64,000 nt of DNA, taken from positions 10,941-74,940 of the forward strand of contig JAZRUV010000039.1 in the NCBI GenBank assembly GCA_045652705.1, read 5' to 3'. Origin of the DNA: UMGS1649 sp045652705. Its GTDB lineage: Bacteria > Bacillota > Clostridia > TANB77 > CAG-465. Position 1 is the stretch's first letter. Every line of letters begins with the position of its first letter. Positions 49,299-58,784 of this stretch are shown in pieces. The position numbers and the translations under genes were made by a program. Below the pieces are notes generated by a model. It made no database searches. It was not told the DNA's origin and saw nothing but the letters and a program-made list of their open reading frames with translations.

Positions 49299-51908
49299 AT
49301 GACGGTAAAATATGAATGTGTTAGAAATATAGAAACACTAGAAAAAATGCTGGATAAAACAAAAAAAGCACAGCTAGAGTATGCTAAATATACACAAGAA
49401 AAAGTAGACGAAATATTTAAAGCAGCGGCACTTGCAGCAAATAATGCAAGAATTCCTTTGGCAAAAATGGCGGTAAGTGAAACGGGTATGGGAATAGTAG
49501 AGGATAAGGTCATTAAAAACCATTATGCTGCAGAATACATATATAACAAATATAAAGATGAGAAAACTTGTGGAATACTTGAAGAGGATGAGAAATTTGG
49601 TATAAAGAAAATAGCTGAGCCAATAGGAATTATAGGTGCAGTTATACCTACTACAAATCCCACATCTACGGCTATATTTAAAACATTGCTTGCTCTTAAA
49701 ACTCGTAACGGTATTGTAATAAGTCCACATCCAAGGGCAAAAGAGGCCACTATAGCTGCTGCAAAGATAGTACTAGAGGCAGCTGTAAAAGCGGGCGCTC
49801 CTAAAAACATTATCTCTTGGATAGATGTGCCATCATTAGAGCTTACTAATGCTCTTATGCATTCGGTGGATTTAATACTAGCTACCGGTGGACCGGGTAT
49901 GGTTAAGGCTGCTTATTCTAGTGGTAGGCCGGCTTTGGGGGTTGGCGCGGGAAATACACCAGCAGTTATAGATAAGAGTGCAGATGTAATTTTAGCAGTA
50001 AATTCTATCATTCATTCTAAAACTTTTGATAATGGTATGATATGCGCATCAGAACAATCTGTGATTGTGCATAAAGATATATATGAAAAAGCAAAAGATG
50101 AATTTGTAAAACGAGGCTGTTATGTTTTAAATAATGAAGAAATAGAAAAGGTCAGAAAAACAATTATAATTAATGGAGCACTAAATGCAAAAATTGTAGG
50201 ACAGTCTGCATATACAATAGCAAATCTTGCAGGAGTACAAGTTCCGGAAAATACAAAGATATTAATTGGCGAAGTGGATAGCGTGGATTGTCACGAAGAA
50301 TTTACACACGAAAAGTTATCTCCCGTACTTGCGATGTATAAAGCAAAAGACTTTAAACAAGCTGTAGCTATTGCATACCAGCTTATAGAAGATGGAGGAC
50401 TTGGACATACATCTTCGTTATATATAAATACAGTTACAGAAAAAGAAAAAATAGAGAATTTCTATAATACAATGAAAACGTGTAGAGTTTTAATAAATAC
50501 ACCAGCCTCGCATGGAGGAATAGGCGATTTATATAACTTTAAACTTACACCATCACTAACACTTGGTTGTGGTTCGTGGGGTGGCAACTCAGTTTCAGAG
50601 AATGTTGGAATAAAACATTTATTAAACATTAAAACTGTAGCAGAGAGGAGAGAAAATATGCTTTGGTTTAGAGCTCCGGAAAAAGTATATATTAAAAGAG
50701 GATGTCTTCCAGTAGCACTTGATGAACTAAAGACAGTGCTTAATAAAAAGAGAGTATTTATAGTCACAGATACATTCCTTTATGAAAATGGTTATACAAA
50801 ATGTATAACAGATAAATTAGATGAAATGAAAATAGAACATTCTACATTCTTTAATGTGGCCCCAGACCCAACTATAGCTTGTGCTAAAGAGGGGACAAAA
50901 CTTATAGAAGCATTTAAGCCTGATTGTATAATTGCAGTGGGTGGTGGTTCAGCTATGGATGCTGCAAAGATTATGTGGGTTATGTATGAACATCCAGAAC
51001 TAGATTTTATGGATATGGCAATGAGATTTATGGATATACGTAAACGTGTATATACTTTCCCTAAGATGGGAGAAAAAGCATATTTTATAGCTGTCCCTAC
51101 TTCTGCGGGAACTGGTTCTGAAGTTACGCCTTTTGCGGTTATAACAGACGAAACAACGGGGGTTAAATATCCACTAGCGGATTATGAGCTTATGCCTAAA
51201 ATGGCCATTGTAGATAGTAACATGATGATGAATGCACCAAAAGGACTTACATCAGCTTCGGGAATAGATGCACTAACTCACGCACTTGAAGCATATGCAT
51301 CTATGATGGCTACTGAATATACAGATGGCCTTGCTAAAGAGGCGATAAAAATTATATTTGAGTATTTACCGGAGGCTTATGACAAAGGAGCCAAGTCGCC
51401 GGTGGCACGTGAAAAGATGGCTAATGCTGCAACGATAGCAGGTATGGCTTTTGCCAATGCCTTTCTTGGTGTGTGTCACTCTATGGCACATAAACTTGGA
51501 GCATTCTACCACTTGCCTCACGGAATTGCAAATGCCCTTATGATAAATGAGGTATTAAGATTTAATAGCTGTGAACAACCTACTAAAATGGGAACGTTCC
51601 CTCAATACGACCATCCACACACATTGAGTAGATATGCTGAAATAGCAGAAAGCTTAAATCTTAGTGGAAAAACTGACGAAGAAAAACTAGAAAAATTAAT
51701 AGGAAGAATAGAAGAGCTTAAAGAAAAAATAGGCATTAAGAAAAGTATAAAAGAATACGGAATAGATGAAAAAGAATTCTTGGCTAGGCTTGATGAAATG
51801 ACAGAGCAAGCTTTTGATGACCAATGTACAGGAGCAAATCCTAGATACCCACTAATGAGCGAGATAAAACAAATGTATCTAAATGCATATTATGGAGGTA
51901 ACAAATAA
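49299..51908 (+). CDS. adhE: Bifunctional acetaldehyde/alcohol dehydrogenase AdhE
   Basis: 869 residues from ATG 49299, 5 nt after GGAGG; an upstream TTG lies in the SD. The N-terminal CoA-dependent aldehyde dehydrogenase has catalytic Cys in N-G-M-I-C-A-S-E-Q and G-P-G-M-V-K-A-A. The C-terminal iron-dependent alcohol dehydrogenase has G-G-G-S-A-M-D-A-A-K, T-S-A-G-T-G-S-E and metal-binding H-A-L-E-A-Y and C-H-S-M-A-H-K, H-L-P-H-G. Makes ethanol from acetyl-CoA and regenerates NAD+ in fermentation. The stop overlaps the start of a small kinase. Confidence 0.97.
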   Translation: MTVKYECVRNIETLEKMLDKTKKAQLEYAKYTQEKVDEIFKAAALAANNARIPLAKMAVSETGMGIVEDKVIKNHYAAEYIYNKYKDEKTCGILEEDEKFGIKKIAEPIGIIGAVIPTTNPTSTAIFKTLLALKTRNGIVISPHPRAKEATIAAAKIVLEAAVKAGAPKNIISWIDVPSLELTNALMHSVDLILATGGPGMVKAAYSSGRPALGVGAGNTPAVIDKSADVILAVNSIIHSKTFDNGMICASEQSVIVHKDIYEKAKDEFVKRGCYVLNNEEIEKVRKTIIINGALNAKIVGQSAYTIANLAGVQVPENTKILIGEVDSVDCHEEFTHEKLSPVLAMYKAKDFKQAVAIAYQLIEDGGLGHTSSLYINTVTEKEKIENFYNTMKTCRVLINTPASHGGIGDLYNFKLTPSLTLGCGSWGGNSVSENVGIKHLLNIKTVAERRENMLWFRAPEKVYIKRGCLPVALDELKTVLNKKRVFIVTDTFLYENGYTKCITDKLDEMKIEHSTFFNVAPDPTIACAKEGTKLIEAFKPDCIIAVGGGSAMDAAKIMWVMYEHPELDFMDMAMRFMDIRKRVYTFPKMGEKAYFIAVPTSAGTGSEVTPFAVITDETTGVKYPLADYELMPKMAIVDSNMMMNAPKGLTSASGIDALTHALEAYASMMATEYTDGLAKEAIKIIFEYLPEAYDKGAKSPVAREKMANAATIAGMAFANAFLGVCHSMAHKLGAFYHLPHGIANALMINEVLRFNSCEQPTKMGTFPQYDHPHTLSRYAEIAESLNLSGKTDEEKLEKLIGRIEELKEKIGIKKSIKEYGIDEKEFLARLDEMTEQAFDDQCTGANPRYPLMSEIKQMYLNAYYGGNK

Positions 51909-52654
51909 TGGATATAATTGCCGAAAGAAAAACAAAAACAGTATACAAAGATAATGATACTGTTGTAAAACTTTTTATAAAAGACTATTCAAAAGCAGAT
52001 ATTTTAAATGAAGCTTTGATACATTCAAGGGTAGAGGAAAATACTAAACTAAACATACCAAAACTATTAGAAGTAAAAAAGTATGGTTCCCGTTGGGCTC
52101 TAACTACAGAGTATGTTGAAGGAAAAACTTTAACAGCTCTTATGACAGAGCATCCTGAAAAACAAGACGAATATTTAGAATTATTTGTTAAGTTGCAGTT
52201 AGAAGTGTTGGGCAATACAGTCCCACTTTTAAACCGTGTAAAGGACAAGTTTAGAAGAAAGTTAACAGAGACAAACCTAATAGATGAAAATACAAAATAT
52301 GAGTTGCTTCAAAGGTTAGAAGGAATGAAAAATCATACAAAACTTTGTCACGGGGATTTTAATCCAAGTAATATTATAGTAAAGCCAAATGGGGAATGCT
52401 ACATATTGGATTGGTCGCACGCAACTGTTGGCAATGCATCAGCAGATGCTGCAAGAACATTTTTAATATTTTCTATGCATGCAAATGAACAGTTGGCTAG
52501 TAAATATTTAGATTTGTTCTATAAATTGAGTGAAATAGAAAAAAGCCACATTCAAAGATGGATACCAATTGTTGCGGCTACTCAACTTACAAAAGGTATT
52601 GAAGCAGAGCAAGAATTTTTAAGGAATTGGATAGATATTGTAGATTTTGAATAA
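51908..52654 (+). CDS. APH-family small-molecule kinase
   Basis: 248 residues, starting on the last base of adhE. The choline/aminoglycoside phosphotransferase core is visible: V-V-K-L-F near the start, catalytic L-C-H-G-D-F-N-P-S-N-I (about 147-157) and metal-binding I-L-D-W-S-H-A (about 168-174). Most members phosphorylate sugars, choline or amino alcohols and are not resistance enzymes. The tight overlap with adhE suggests co-expression, but I see no mechanistic link. Confidence 0.85.
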   Translation: MDIIAERKTKTVYKDNDTVVKLFIKDYSKADILNEALIHSRVEENTKLNIPKLLEVKKYGSRWALTTEYVEGKTLTALMTEHPEKQDEYLELFVKLQLEVLGNTVPLLNRVKDKFRRKLTETNLIDENTKYELLQRLEGMKNHTKLCHGDFNPSNIIVKPNGECYILDWSHATVGNASADAARTFLIFSMHANEQLASKYLDLFYKLSEIEKSHIQRWIPIVAATQLTKGIEAEQEFLRNWIDIVDFE

Positions 52655-52660
52655 CTATTA

Positions 52661-52686
52661 AGCACATACAGTTGTATGTGCTTTTG
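52661..52686 (+). terminator. Terminator after the adhE operon
   Basis: A perfect 10-bp stem AGCACATACA/TGTATGTGCT with a 2-nt loop and T-run. Confidence 0.85.
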
Positions 52687-52712
52687 ACATGTTGGTATAA
52701 GTATGGTATAAT
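52684..52712 (+). promoter_or_regulatory. Promoter of the 52761 regulator
   Basis: Consensus TTGACA (52684-52689), 17-bp spacer, TATAAT (52707-52712). The strongest promoter in the window by match. Confidence 0.88.
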
Positions 52713-52760
52713 GTTACCGTGTGTGTAATGAGTACTCTGCTAAAAATTTAGGAGTAAAAA

Positions 52761-53564
52761 ATGGAGGACAAGATGATGGAACAACAAAAAAACGAAGCAA
52801 AAAGGCAAGAACTTTTGAAAGAAACTAATAGAATCTTTGCAGACTCTATTATGTATGAAGAGTTTGAGCGGTTAGGGTATTGCAGGCTAATTAAGGCGGC
52901 TTTTGAAAATCGTGAATTCGATAACAATTCGCTCTTAATAAGCGGTCTCAAAATGGTGTTGTCTGGTTTGGGGAAAGAAAAAGCTGAAGTTATTCGTATG
53001 CGTTACTGGGAGACACATACTGTTAGAGAAGTTGGAAATAGATTTGGAGTTAGTGACAGTTCGGTTTGTATAATGTGCAGAAGAGTGTTAGAAAAATTGA
53101 GAACAAGCAGAGAAGTTTTTGAAATTGATTTGCAAATTCAAAGCCACGAAATGGCCATAATTTATCTTAAGAAGCTTAAATCCGGAGAACGCTTTACAGA
53201 AGATGCGCCTATTGAAAAGTTAAATATTTCTGCCAGAGCATATAATTGTTTGAAACGTAATGGTATTAATACAGTAGAACAAGTTGCATCATTATCTGAA
53301 ACTGAATTAATGCAAATCAGGACTGTTGGTCGAACAACCGCTTTAGAGATAATAAGGGCAGTTCGCCAAATAGAGCATGGCTGGGGAGTTCCATTAAAAC
53401 CGATTGAAATGTTAGGGCTTTCTGAACGAACAATGATGGCACTCAAGAATCATGGTGTAACAACTATTGAACAACTTTTTGCTTTGCAAAAGGAAGAGCT
53501 AATTAAAATTAAAAATATTGGCGAGCAAGGTTTGCTTGAAATTTTAGACAAATATAATGCGTGA
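52761..53564 (+). CDS. Sigma region 4-like HTH fused to two alpha-CTD-like domains
   Basis: 267 residues. ATG 52761 follows AGGAG by 6 nt; ATGs at 52773 and 52776 also have an SD. HTH at about 80-115 (R-M-R-Y-W-E-T-H-T-V-R-E-V-G-N-R-F-G-V-S-D-S-S-V) is sigma region 4-like. Two tandem alpha-CTD-like domains follow: L-N-I-S-A-R-A-Y-N-C-L-K-R-N-G-I-N-T-V-E-Q (about 150-200), and L-G-L-S-E-R-T-M-M-A-L-K-N-H-G-V-T-T (about 215-265). No region 2. Transcribed from a near-perfect promoter. Likely binds DNA and perhaps the transcription machinery. Confidence 0.82.
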   Translation: MEDKMMEQQKNEAKRQELLKETNRIFADSIMYEEFERLGYCRLIKAAFENREFDNNSLLISGLKMVLSGLGKEKAEVIRMRYWETHTVREVGNRFGVSDSSVCIMCRRVLEKLRTSREVFEIDLQIQSHEMAIIYLKKLKSGERFTEDAPIEKLNISARAYNCLKRNGINTVEQVASLSETELMQIRTVGRTTALEIIRAVRQIEHGWGVPLKPIEMLGLSERTMMALKNHGVTTIEQLFALQKEELIKIKNIGEQGLLEILDKYNA

Positions 53565-53584
53565 CTAAACAATTGTTAATTAAT

Positions 53585-53618
53585 AAAGATATCGTACGAT
53601 TTTTCGTGCGATATCTTT
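53585..53618 (+). terminator. Terminator
   Basis: A 15-position stem AAAGATATCGTACGA/TCGTGCGATATCTTT with one G-T pair. Confidence 0.9.
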
Positions 53619-53652
53619 GCTTTATGGGATAATATGTAAACCCTAAAAATGG

Positions 53653-53681
53653 TTGCATTTTTTTAGATTTAGTTGTAAAAT
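53653..53681 (+). promoter_or_regulatory. Promoter of the ABC exporter operon
   Basis: TTGCAT (53653-53658), 17-bp spacer, TAAAAT (53676-53681). Confidence 0.7.
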
Positions 53682-53744
53682 ATACTGAATAAAATATAGG
53701 GGAAAGTTTTTGCTTTCCTCGTTTGACTGTGAGAAAGGAGCAAT

Positions 53745-55484
53745 ATGAAAAGATATTTAAAATATTTAAAAGGGGTTAAGAAATATGCTATTCTAGCACC
53801 AATATTTATGATGGTTGATGCTATGTGTAGTGTAATATCTCCATATATAATTTCAAAGATTATAGACGTTGGAATTGCAAATGGAGACACGGGATACATT
53901 ATTAAAATGGGTGGAATAATGTTTGCTTTAGCTCTTGGTGTTCTTGGCGGTGGATTCGGTTGTATGTATTTTTCTGCTAAAGCATCATATGGATTTGGAG
54001 CAAATTTAAGGAAAGATATTATTAGAAGAATACAATCATTCTCGTTTGCCAATATTAACAAGTTTACTACTGCATCAATAATTACAAGGGCGACAAATGA
54101 TGTGGAAGTGTTAGTGCAACTTGTTCAAATGTGTTTAAGAATGCTAATACGTTCCCCATTTATGTTTGTTGGTGGAATTGTTATGGCAATTAGCTTAAAC
54201 AAAGGCATGTCACTAATCCTTGTAGCACTAATACCATTGCTTGCGGTTTTAATTGCATTTGCAATTTTAAAAGCATTCCCGTTATTTACAAAAGTACAAG
54301 AAAAGATAGATAGAGTAAACAGCATACTTCGTGAAAATTTGGTTGGTTCTAGAGTTATAAAAGCATTTGTAAGAGAAAGACATGAAGAGCAAAGATTCAA
54401 AAATGCCAACCAAGAGCTAAGAGACTTGTCTGTTAAAAGTTTTGGTATTATGGTACTTTTAATGCCAGGTGTGACATTAATAATGAACCTAGGAATTGCA
54501 GCAGTATTATGGTTTGGAGGAAAACTAGCTTTAACTGGATCGATACAAGTTGGTCAAATAAGCTCATATGTTACATATATAACTATGGTGCTTTCTGCGT
54601 TAATTATGCTCATGATGATGTTTATGAATCTTTCTCGTTCAAAAGCGTCGGCTAAAAGAATATCAGAAATACTTACTGAACAACCGGACATTGCAAACAA
54701 TGTGGATGGTATGGAAAAAGAACATAAGATTACAAAAGGAAAGGTAGAATACAATGTAGAAAAATTTGCGTTTGCAGATTCTGAAGGTGAAGCTATACTA
54801 GAGAATATTAAGTTTAAGGTTGGCCCCGGAGAAATGGTTGCAATAATTGGTTCTACTGGCACAGGTAAATCTACAATTGTAAATCTTATGCCTAGATTTT
54901 ATGATGTAACAGAAGGCTATGTAAAAATAGACGATATTGATGTAAGGGATTATGACTTGAAGACTTTAAGAGATGGAATAGGTATGGTTTTACAAGAAAA
55001 TAGACTGTTTTCTGGAACTGTAAGAAGTAATCTTTTGTGGGGGAAAAATGATGCTACTGATGAAGAGTTATATGAAGCATTAAGAATTGCTCAAATGGAA
55101 GAACATGTTAAGAATATGAAAGATGGCTTGGATTCTAGAGTTGAACAAAGGGGAACAAACTTCTCCGGTGGACAAAAGCAAAGATTTGCTATTGCAAGAG
55201 CATTAGTAAAACAACCTAAGATACTTATAATGGATGATAGCGTAAGTGCGCTTGATTCAACTACTGAAAAGAACTTAAGAGAAGCTTTAAGGCGCGAAAT
55301 GAAAGATACTACAATATTTGTAATTACTCAAAGAATTAGTAGTTGTAAAGAAGCAGATAAAATACTTGTTGTTGACGATGGTACAATTGTGGGTCAGGGC
55401 ACTCATGAGGAGCTTATAGCAAACAACAAAGTATACAAAGAAATTAGTGATTCGCAAAACCAGGAGGTGAGAGACGATGGCTAA
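53745..55484 (+). CDS. Heterodimeric ABC exporter, degenerate-site subunit
   Basis: 579 residues: six-helix exporter membrane domain (about 1-305) then ATPase. Walker A G-S-T-G-T-G-K-S-T and signature F-S-G-G-Q-K-Q-R are intact. Walker B reads L-I-M-D-D-S, with Asp where the catalytic Glu should be, and the switch reads I-T-Q-R, with Gln instead of His. This is the pattern of the non-hydrolysing half of TM287/288, LmrCD or BmrCD-type pumps. Overlaps the next gene by 8 bp. Probably exports drugs, lipids or peptides. Confidence 0.92.
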   Translation: MKRYLKYLKGVKKYAILAPIFMMVDAMCSVISPYIISKIIDVGIANGDTGYIIKMGGIMFALALGVLGGGFGCMYFSAKASYGFGANLRKDIIRRIQSFSFANINKFTTASIITRATNDVEVLVQLVQMCLRMLIRSPFMFVGGIVMAISLNKGMSLILVALIPLLAVLIAFAILKAFPLFTKVQEKIDRVNSILRENLVGSRVIKAFVRERHEEQRFKNANQELRDLSVKSFGIMVLLMPGVTLIMNLGIAAVLWFGGKLALTGSIQVGQISSYVTYITMVLSALIMLMMMFMNLSRSKASAKRISEILTEQPDIANNVDGMEKEHKITKGKVEYNVEKFAFADSEGEAILENIKFKVGPGEMVAIIGSTGTGKSTIVNLMPRFYDVTEGYVKIDDIDVRDYDLKTLRDGIGMVLQENRLFSGTVRSNLLWGKNDATDEELYEALRIAQMEEHVKNMKDGLDSRVEQRGTNFSGGQKQRFAIARALVKQPKILIMDDSVSALDSTTEKNLREALRREMKDTTIFVITQRISSCKEADKILVVDDGTIVGQGTHEELIANNKVYKEISDSQNQEVRDDG

Positions 55485-57285
55485 AATGGGACCTCCTAAT
55501 GCAAAGAAATTCGAAAAGCCAAAGGATACAAAACAAACAGTAAAAAGATTATGGGGTTATTTAAAACAAAGTAAATCTTTGCTTATAGCAGTAATAATTT
55601 TAGTTATAGCTGCAGCGGTTATAGATATGGCATCGATTTATGTGTTAGCCCCAATAATTGATGATTATATTATGCCTATGGTTGAAAACCGAGGCGCAAG
55701 TGAATACGTTTCGGGGTTTGCTAAGATGATAGGAATATTTTTAGGACTAGACATAGCATATGTAATATGCAATTATATATCTTCTAGGATAATGATAAAA
55801 GTTTCTCAAAATACTGTTATGTCAATGAGAAATGAATTAGTAGAAAAGATAGAAAAACTACCTATAAAGTATTTTGATACTCATCCTCATGGAGAGCTTA
55901 TGAGCAGGATTACAAATGATATGGATAATTTAAGTAATACATTAAATAGTAGCGTAACTCAAATTGTATCAGGAATTTGTACACTTATACTTGCATTAAT
56001 AGCAATGTTTAGTATAAATGTAACAATGTCGTTAATATCTATTGTAATAATACCGATTATAGCCGTAGTAGCTGTTAGTTTTTCGAAAATTACAAGGAGA
56101 CAATTTATAAAACAACAAGAATGCCTTGCTAAAGTCAATGGGTATGTAGAAGAATATATATCTGGACAAAAGGTAATAAAAGCGTTTAATAAAGAAGATG
56201 ATGTTATAGCTGGTTTTAATGAGGTTAATGAAACTTTAAGAAAAGAAGGATTTAAAGCACAGTTTACATCAGGTGCTATTATGCCAATAAGTGCTGCAAT
56301 AAATCAAATAGGAACAGCGTTTACAATGGTGCTTGCTGGTATATTTGCAGTGCAAGGAAAAATTTCTATAGGAAATATAATATCTTTTAATAAGTTTTCA
56401 AACCACTTCGGTAGACCAATAAATGAAATAGCAAATCAGTTTAATGTAATACAATCCGGTCTTGCGGGCGCAGAAAGAATGTTTAATATTATAGATGAAG
56501 AGGAAGAGTACCCAGACAACCAAGGTAAACCGCTTCTTACACAGGTAAGAGGACATGTGGAATTTAGAAATGTTTCATTCGGATATAATGAAAATAAACT
56601 TGTAATAAAGAACTTTAATTTAGAAGCAAATCCTGGAGAAACTATAGCTTTAGTTGGGCCAACTGGTGCTGGTAAAACTACAATTATCAATTTGCTTACA
56701 AGGTTTTATGATGTAACAGAAGGAGAGATATTAATTGATGGAAAGAATATTAAAGAATTAGATAAGTATTCTTTAAGAGAAGCTCTAGGGATAGTTCTTC
56801 AAGACACTGTAATGTTTTCTGAAACAGTAAAAGAAAATATACGTTATGGAAAACTTGAAGCGAGTGACGAAGAGCTTAAAGATGCAGCCAAACTTGCTAA
56901 TGCGCATCAGTTTATAAAACGTCTGCCACAAGGTTATGATACACTGCTTGCCGAAGATGGTGGGAATATTTCCGTTGGACAGAGACAACTCTTGAATATA
57001 TCTAGAGTAATACTTAACGATCCTGATATATTGATACTCGACGAGGCCACTAGTAATGTAGATACTAGGACGGAAGTGCACGTGCAAGACGCTATGAACA
57101 AACTTCTTGCTGGAAGAACAAGTTTTGTTATTGCACACAGACTTTCTACAATACATAATGCAGATAAAATAATTGTAATAAATCATGGTGAGATTGTAGA
57201 ACAAGGTAAACACGATGAATTGATTGGAAAACAAGGAATATACTACACTATGTATACAGGAATGTTTGATGCTATAGAAGAATAG
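55477..57285 (+). CDS. Heterodimeric ABC exporter, catalytic subunit
   Basis: 602 residues with the same exporter fold and a longer N-terminus. Walker A G-P-T-G-A-G-K-T-T, Walker B I-L-D-E-A (catalytic Glu present) and I-A-H-R (switch His present) are canonical, so this chain carries the ATPase activity of the pair. The signature is S-V-G-Q-R-Q rather than S-G-G-Q, which is normal for this subunit. Starts 8 bp before the previous stop. Confidence 0.92.
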   Translation: MAKMGPPNAKKFEKPKDTKQTVKRLWGYLKQSKSLLIAVIILVIAAAVIDMASIYVLAPIIDDYIMPMVENRGASEYVSGFAKMIGIFLGLDIAYVICNYISSRIMIKVSQNTVMSMRNELVEKIEKLPIKYFDTHPHGELMSRITNDMDNLSNTLNSSVTQIVSGICTLILALIAMFSINVTMSLISIVIIPIIAVVAVSFSKITRRQFIKQQECLAKVNGYVEEYISGQKVIKAFNKEDDVIAGFNEVNETLRKEGFKAQFTSGAIMPISAAINQIGTAFTMVLAGIFAVQGKISIGNIISFNKFSNHFGRPINEIANQFNVIQSGLAGAERMFNIIDEEEEYPDNQGKPLLTQVRGHVEFRNVSFGYNENKLVIKNFNLEANPGETIALVGPTGAGKTTIINLLTRFYDVTEGEILIDGKNIKELDKYSLREALGIVLQDTVMFSETVKENIRYGKLEASDEELKDAAKLANAHQFIKRLPQGYDTLLAEDGGNISVGQRQLLNISRVILNDPDILILDEATSNVDTRTEVHVQDAMNKLLAGRTSFVIAHRLSTIHNADKIIVINHGEIVEQGKHDELIGKQGIYYTMYTGMFDAIEE

Positions 57286-57288
57286 GGA

Positions 57289-57320
57289 AAACGCTCTAGA
57301 GCCACTGCTCTAGAGCGTTT
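57289..57320. terminator. Bidirectional terminator
   Basis: A perfect 13-bp stem AAACGCTCTAGAG/CTCTAGAGCGTTT. Confidence 0.92.
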
Positions 57321-57332
57321 GTTGTTTAGTTC

Positions 57333-57680
57333 TTATAGATCGTCTTTTAAAATAAATATCCAGGAACTGTCGGAGTCCTCTAAAATATCTATTCTTAATG
57401 AAAGTGGCAACTTGTTTGAAAACAGCGCTCTAAAATCTTCTATGAATTTGCTGCGTTTACAGTGCAATGTAAACGTTTCGGCCTTAATTGTAGTGATTTG
57501 AAAATGATAGAGTTGATCCTCTTCAAACAATGACGCGCCCAAAGAATTCCGCACAATGCTTATATATTCACTAGTCAAATGACTGTGATCTGGTTTTACA
57601 GCAGACTTATTGAATATTGTAACAGGAACGTTTGAATCGTTCTCTTGAAAAAGAGAAGTTGCACTTTTCTTGTTAAACAT
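57333..57680 (-). CDS. Hypothetical protein (115 aa)
   Basis: Start ATG 57680 with AGAGGT 6 nt upstream. Mixed helix/strand protein ending in S-S-W-I-F-I-L-K-D-D-L. The second half is similar in layout to the end of the upstream gene product (strand, then W-x-F-V/I-L, D-L). No signal peptide or known motif. Second gene of a two-gene minus-strand unit that ends in the shared terminator. Confidence 0.6.
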   Translation of the reverse strand: MFNKKSATSLFQENDSNVPVTIFNKSAVKPDHSHLTSEYISIVRNSLGASLFEEDQLYHFQITTIKAETFTLHCKRSKFIEDFRALFSNKLPLSLRIDILEDSDSSWIFILKDDL

Positions 57681-57692
57681 AGTTAGACCTCT

Positions 57693-58052
57693 TTACTTGC
57701 TTTCGATTTGTAAATCACTGGCAAGTACAAAAAGCCATGTGAAAGTTGTGTTGTATTTTGTGATAAGCTCTAGACGGAATGTTTCGGGCGCGTCAAAACA
57801 TTCTGTTATAAGGCTAATTACTTCTTCTGCAGAACTGACGGGATGCGGAAGGGTATGCCAGTCTTCGTTAAACATATGCAATGCGCATGTGTCGCCGGTG
57901 AAACAACAATTCCCCAATTTGAACTTAATAAAATCAAGCCAAGAATGATACAATTTATTCTTGCTTGTGGTTGAAGAATTGTTAAAACAGGAAAGCATTA
58001 CATTTGCGTCATCAGTGCGGATAAGATTGATTACACGCTGGACATTTGCCAT
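57693..58052 (-). CDS. Hypothetical protein (119 aa)
   Basis: Start ATG 58052 with AAGGAGG. Helical N-terminus, two adjacent Cys (N-C-C-F) and a closing beta segment F-T-W-L-F-V-L-A-S-D-L-Q related to the end of the downstream protein; the pair may be ancient duplicates. No known family. Lies divergently from rpsL. Confidence 0.6.
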   Translation of the reverse strand: MANVQRVINLIRTDDANVMLSCFNNSSTTSKNKLYHSWLDFIKFKLGNCCFTGDTCALHMFNEDWHTLPHPVSSAEEVISLITECFDAPETFRLELITKYNTTFTWLFVLASDLQIESK

Positions 58053-58180
58053 AGGTGTGTTCCTCCTTAAAAAGATAAAGAATTTCAGTAAAAAACATTG
58101 TAATTATACCATTAAATTTTAGATATGTCAATTTTATGTAAAATTGAAGCGAATATTATGAATAAATTCACTATAAAATA

Positions 58181-58210
58181 TTGACTTTACACCTAATTAA
58201 ATGGTATAAT
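58181..58210 (+). promoter_or_regulatory. str operon promoter
   Basis: TTGACT (58181-58186), 18-bp spacer, TATAAT (58205-58210), about 65 bp before rpsL. Confidence 0.8.
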
Positions 58211-58274
58211 AATAACGCATTTGTGTGGTCTAAAACAAACACACGTAATCACGTGCGTAGGGAGGTGAAGTCAA

Positions 58275-58688
58275 GTGCCAACATTTGAACAATTGGTAAG
58301 AAAAGGAAGACAAGATAAAACTACTAAATCTAAATCACCAGCTTTACAAAGAGGATACAACTCTAGAAGAAAAAAAGTAACTAATGTATCTTCTCCACAA
58401 AAGAGAGGTGTTTGTACAGTAGTTAAAACTCAAACTCCTAAAAAGCCTAACTCAGCGTTAAGAAAAGTAGCCAGAGTTAAACTTACAAATGGTATGGAAG
58501 TTTCTGCATATATTCCAGGAATAGGCCATAACCTACAAGAACACAGCGTTGTTCTTATTAGAGGAGGAAGAGTAAAAGATCTTCCAGGTGTTAGATACCA
58601 TATAGTTAGAGGTGTGTTAGATACAGCAGGTGTTGCTAACCGTGTACAATCTAAATCTAAGTATGGAGCTAAAAAGGCTAAAAAATAG
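58275..58688 (+). CDS. rpsL: Ribosomal protein S12
   Basis: 137 residues starting at GTG 58275 (AGGTGA upstream). P-T-F-E-Q-L-V-R-K-G-R at the start and K-T-Q-T-P-K-K-P-N-S-A-L-R-K-V-A-R in the middle are the S12 signatures. Lys is present at the classical streptomycin-resistance positions (wild type). First gene of rpsL-rpsG-fusA; encodes a decoding-centre protein of the 30S subunit. Confidence 0.98.
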   Translation: MPTFEQLVRKGRQDKTTKSKSPALQRGYNSRRKKVTNVSSPQKRGVCTVVKTQTPKKPNSALRKVARVKLTNGMEVSAYIPGIGHNLQEHSVVLIRGGRVKDLPGVRYHIVRGVLDTAGVANRVQSKSKYGAKKAKK

Positions 58689-58784
58689 TCTAACAACAAA
58701 GTTTGGTGCTTGATTTAATATAAAATCTGCACTGACAAAATTAATTAAAATTTTGAGTACCGTTAAAAGAAGGAGGGAAGGAAA

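Noticed and set aside
49374..49730. Minus-strand ORF opposite adhE
   Set aside because: Cys/Phe/Tyr-rich translation typical of an antisense shadow; adhE is intact on the plus strand.
51908..52654. Aminoglycoside resistance gene
   Set aside because: The phosphotransferase fold is generic, the length and motifs do not match a known resistance class, and it overlaps adhE like a metabolic gene.
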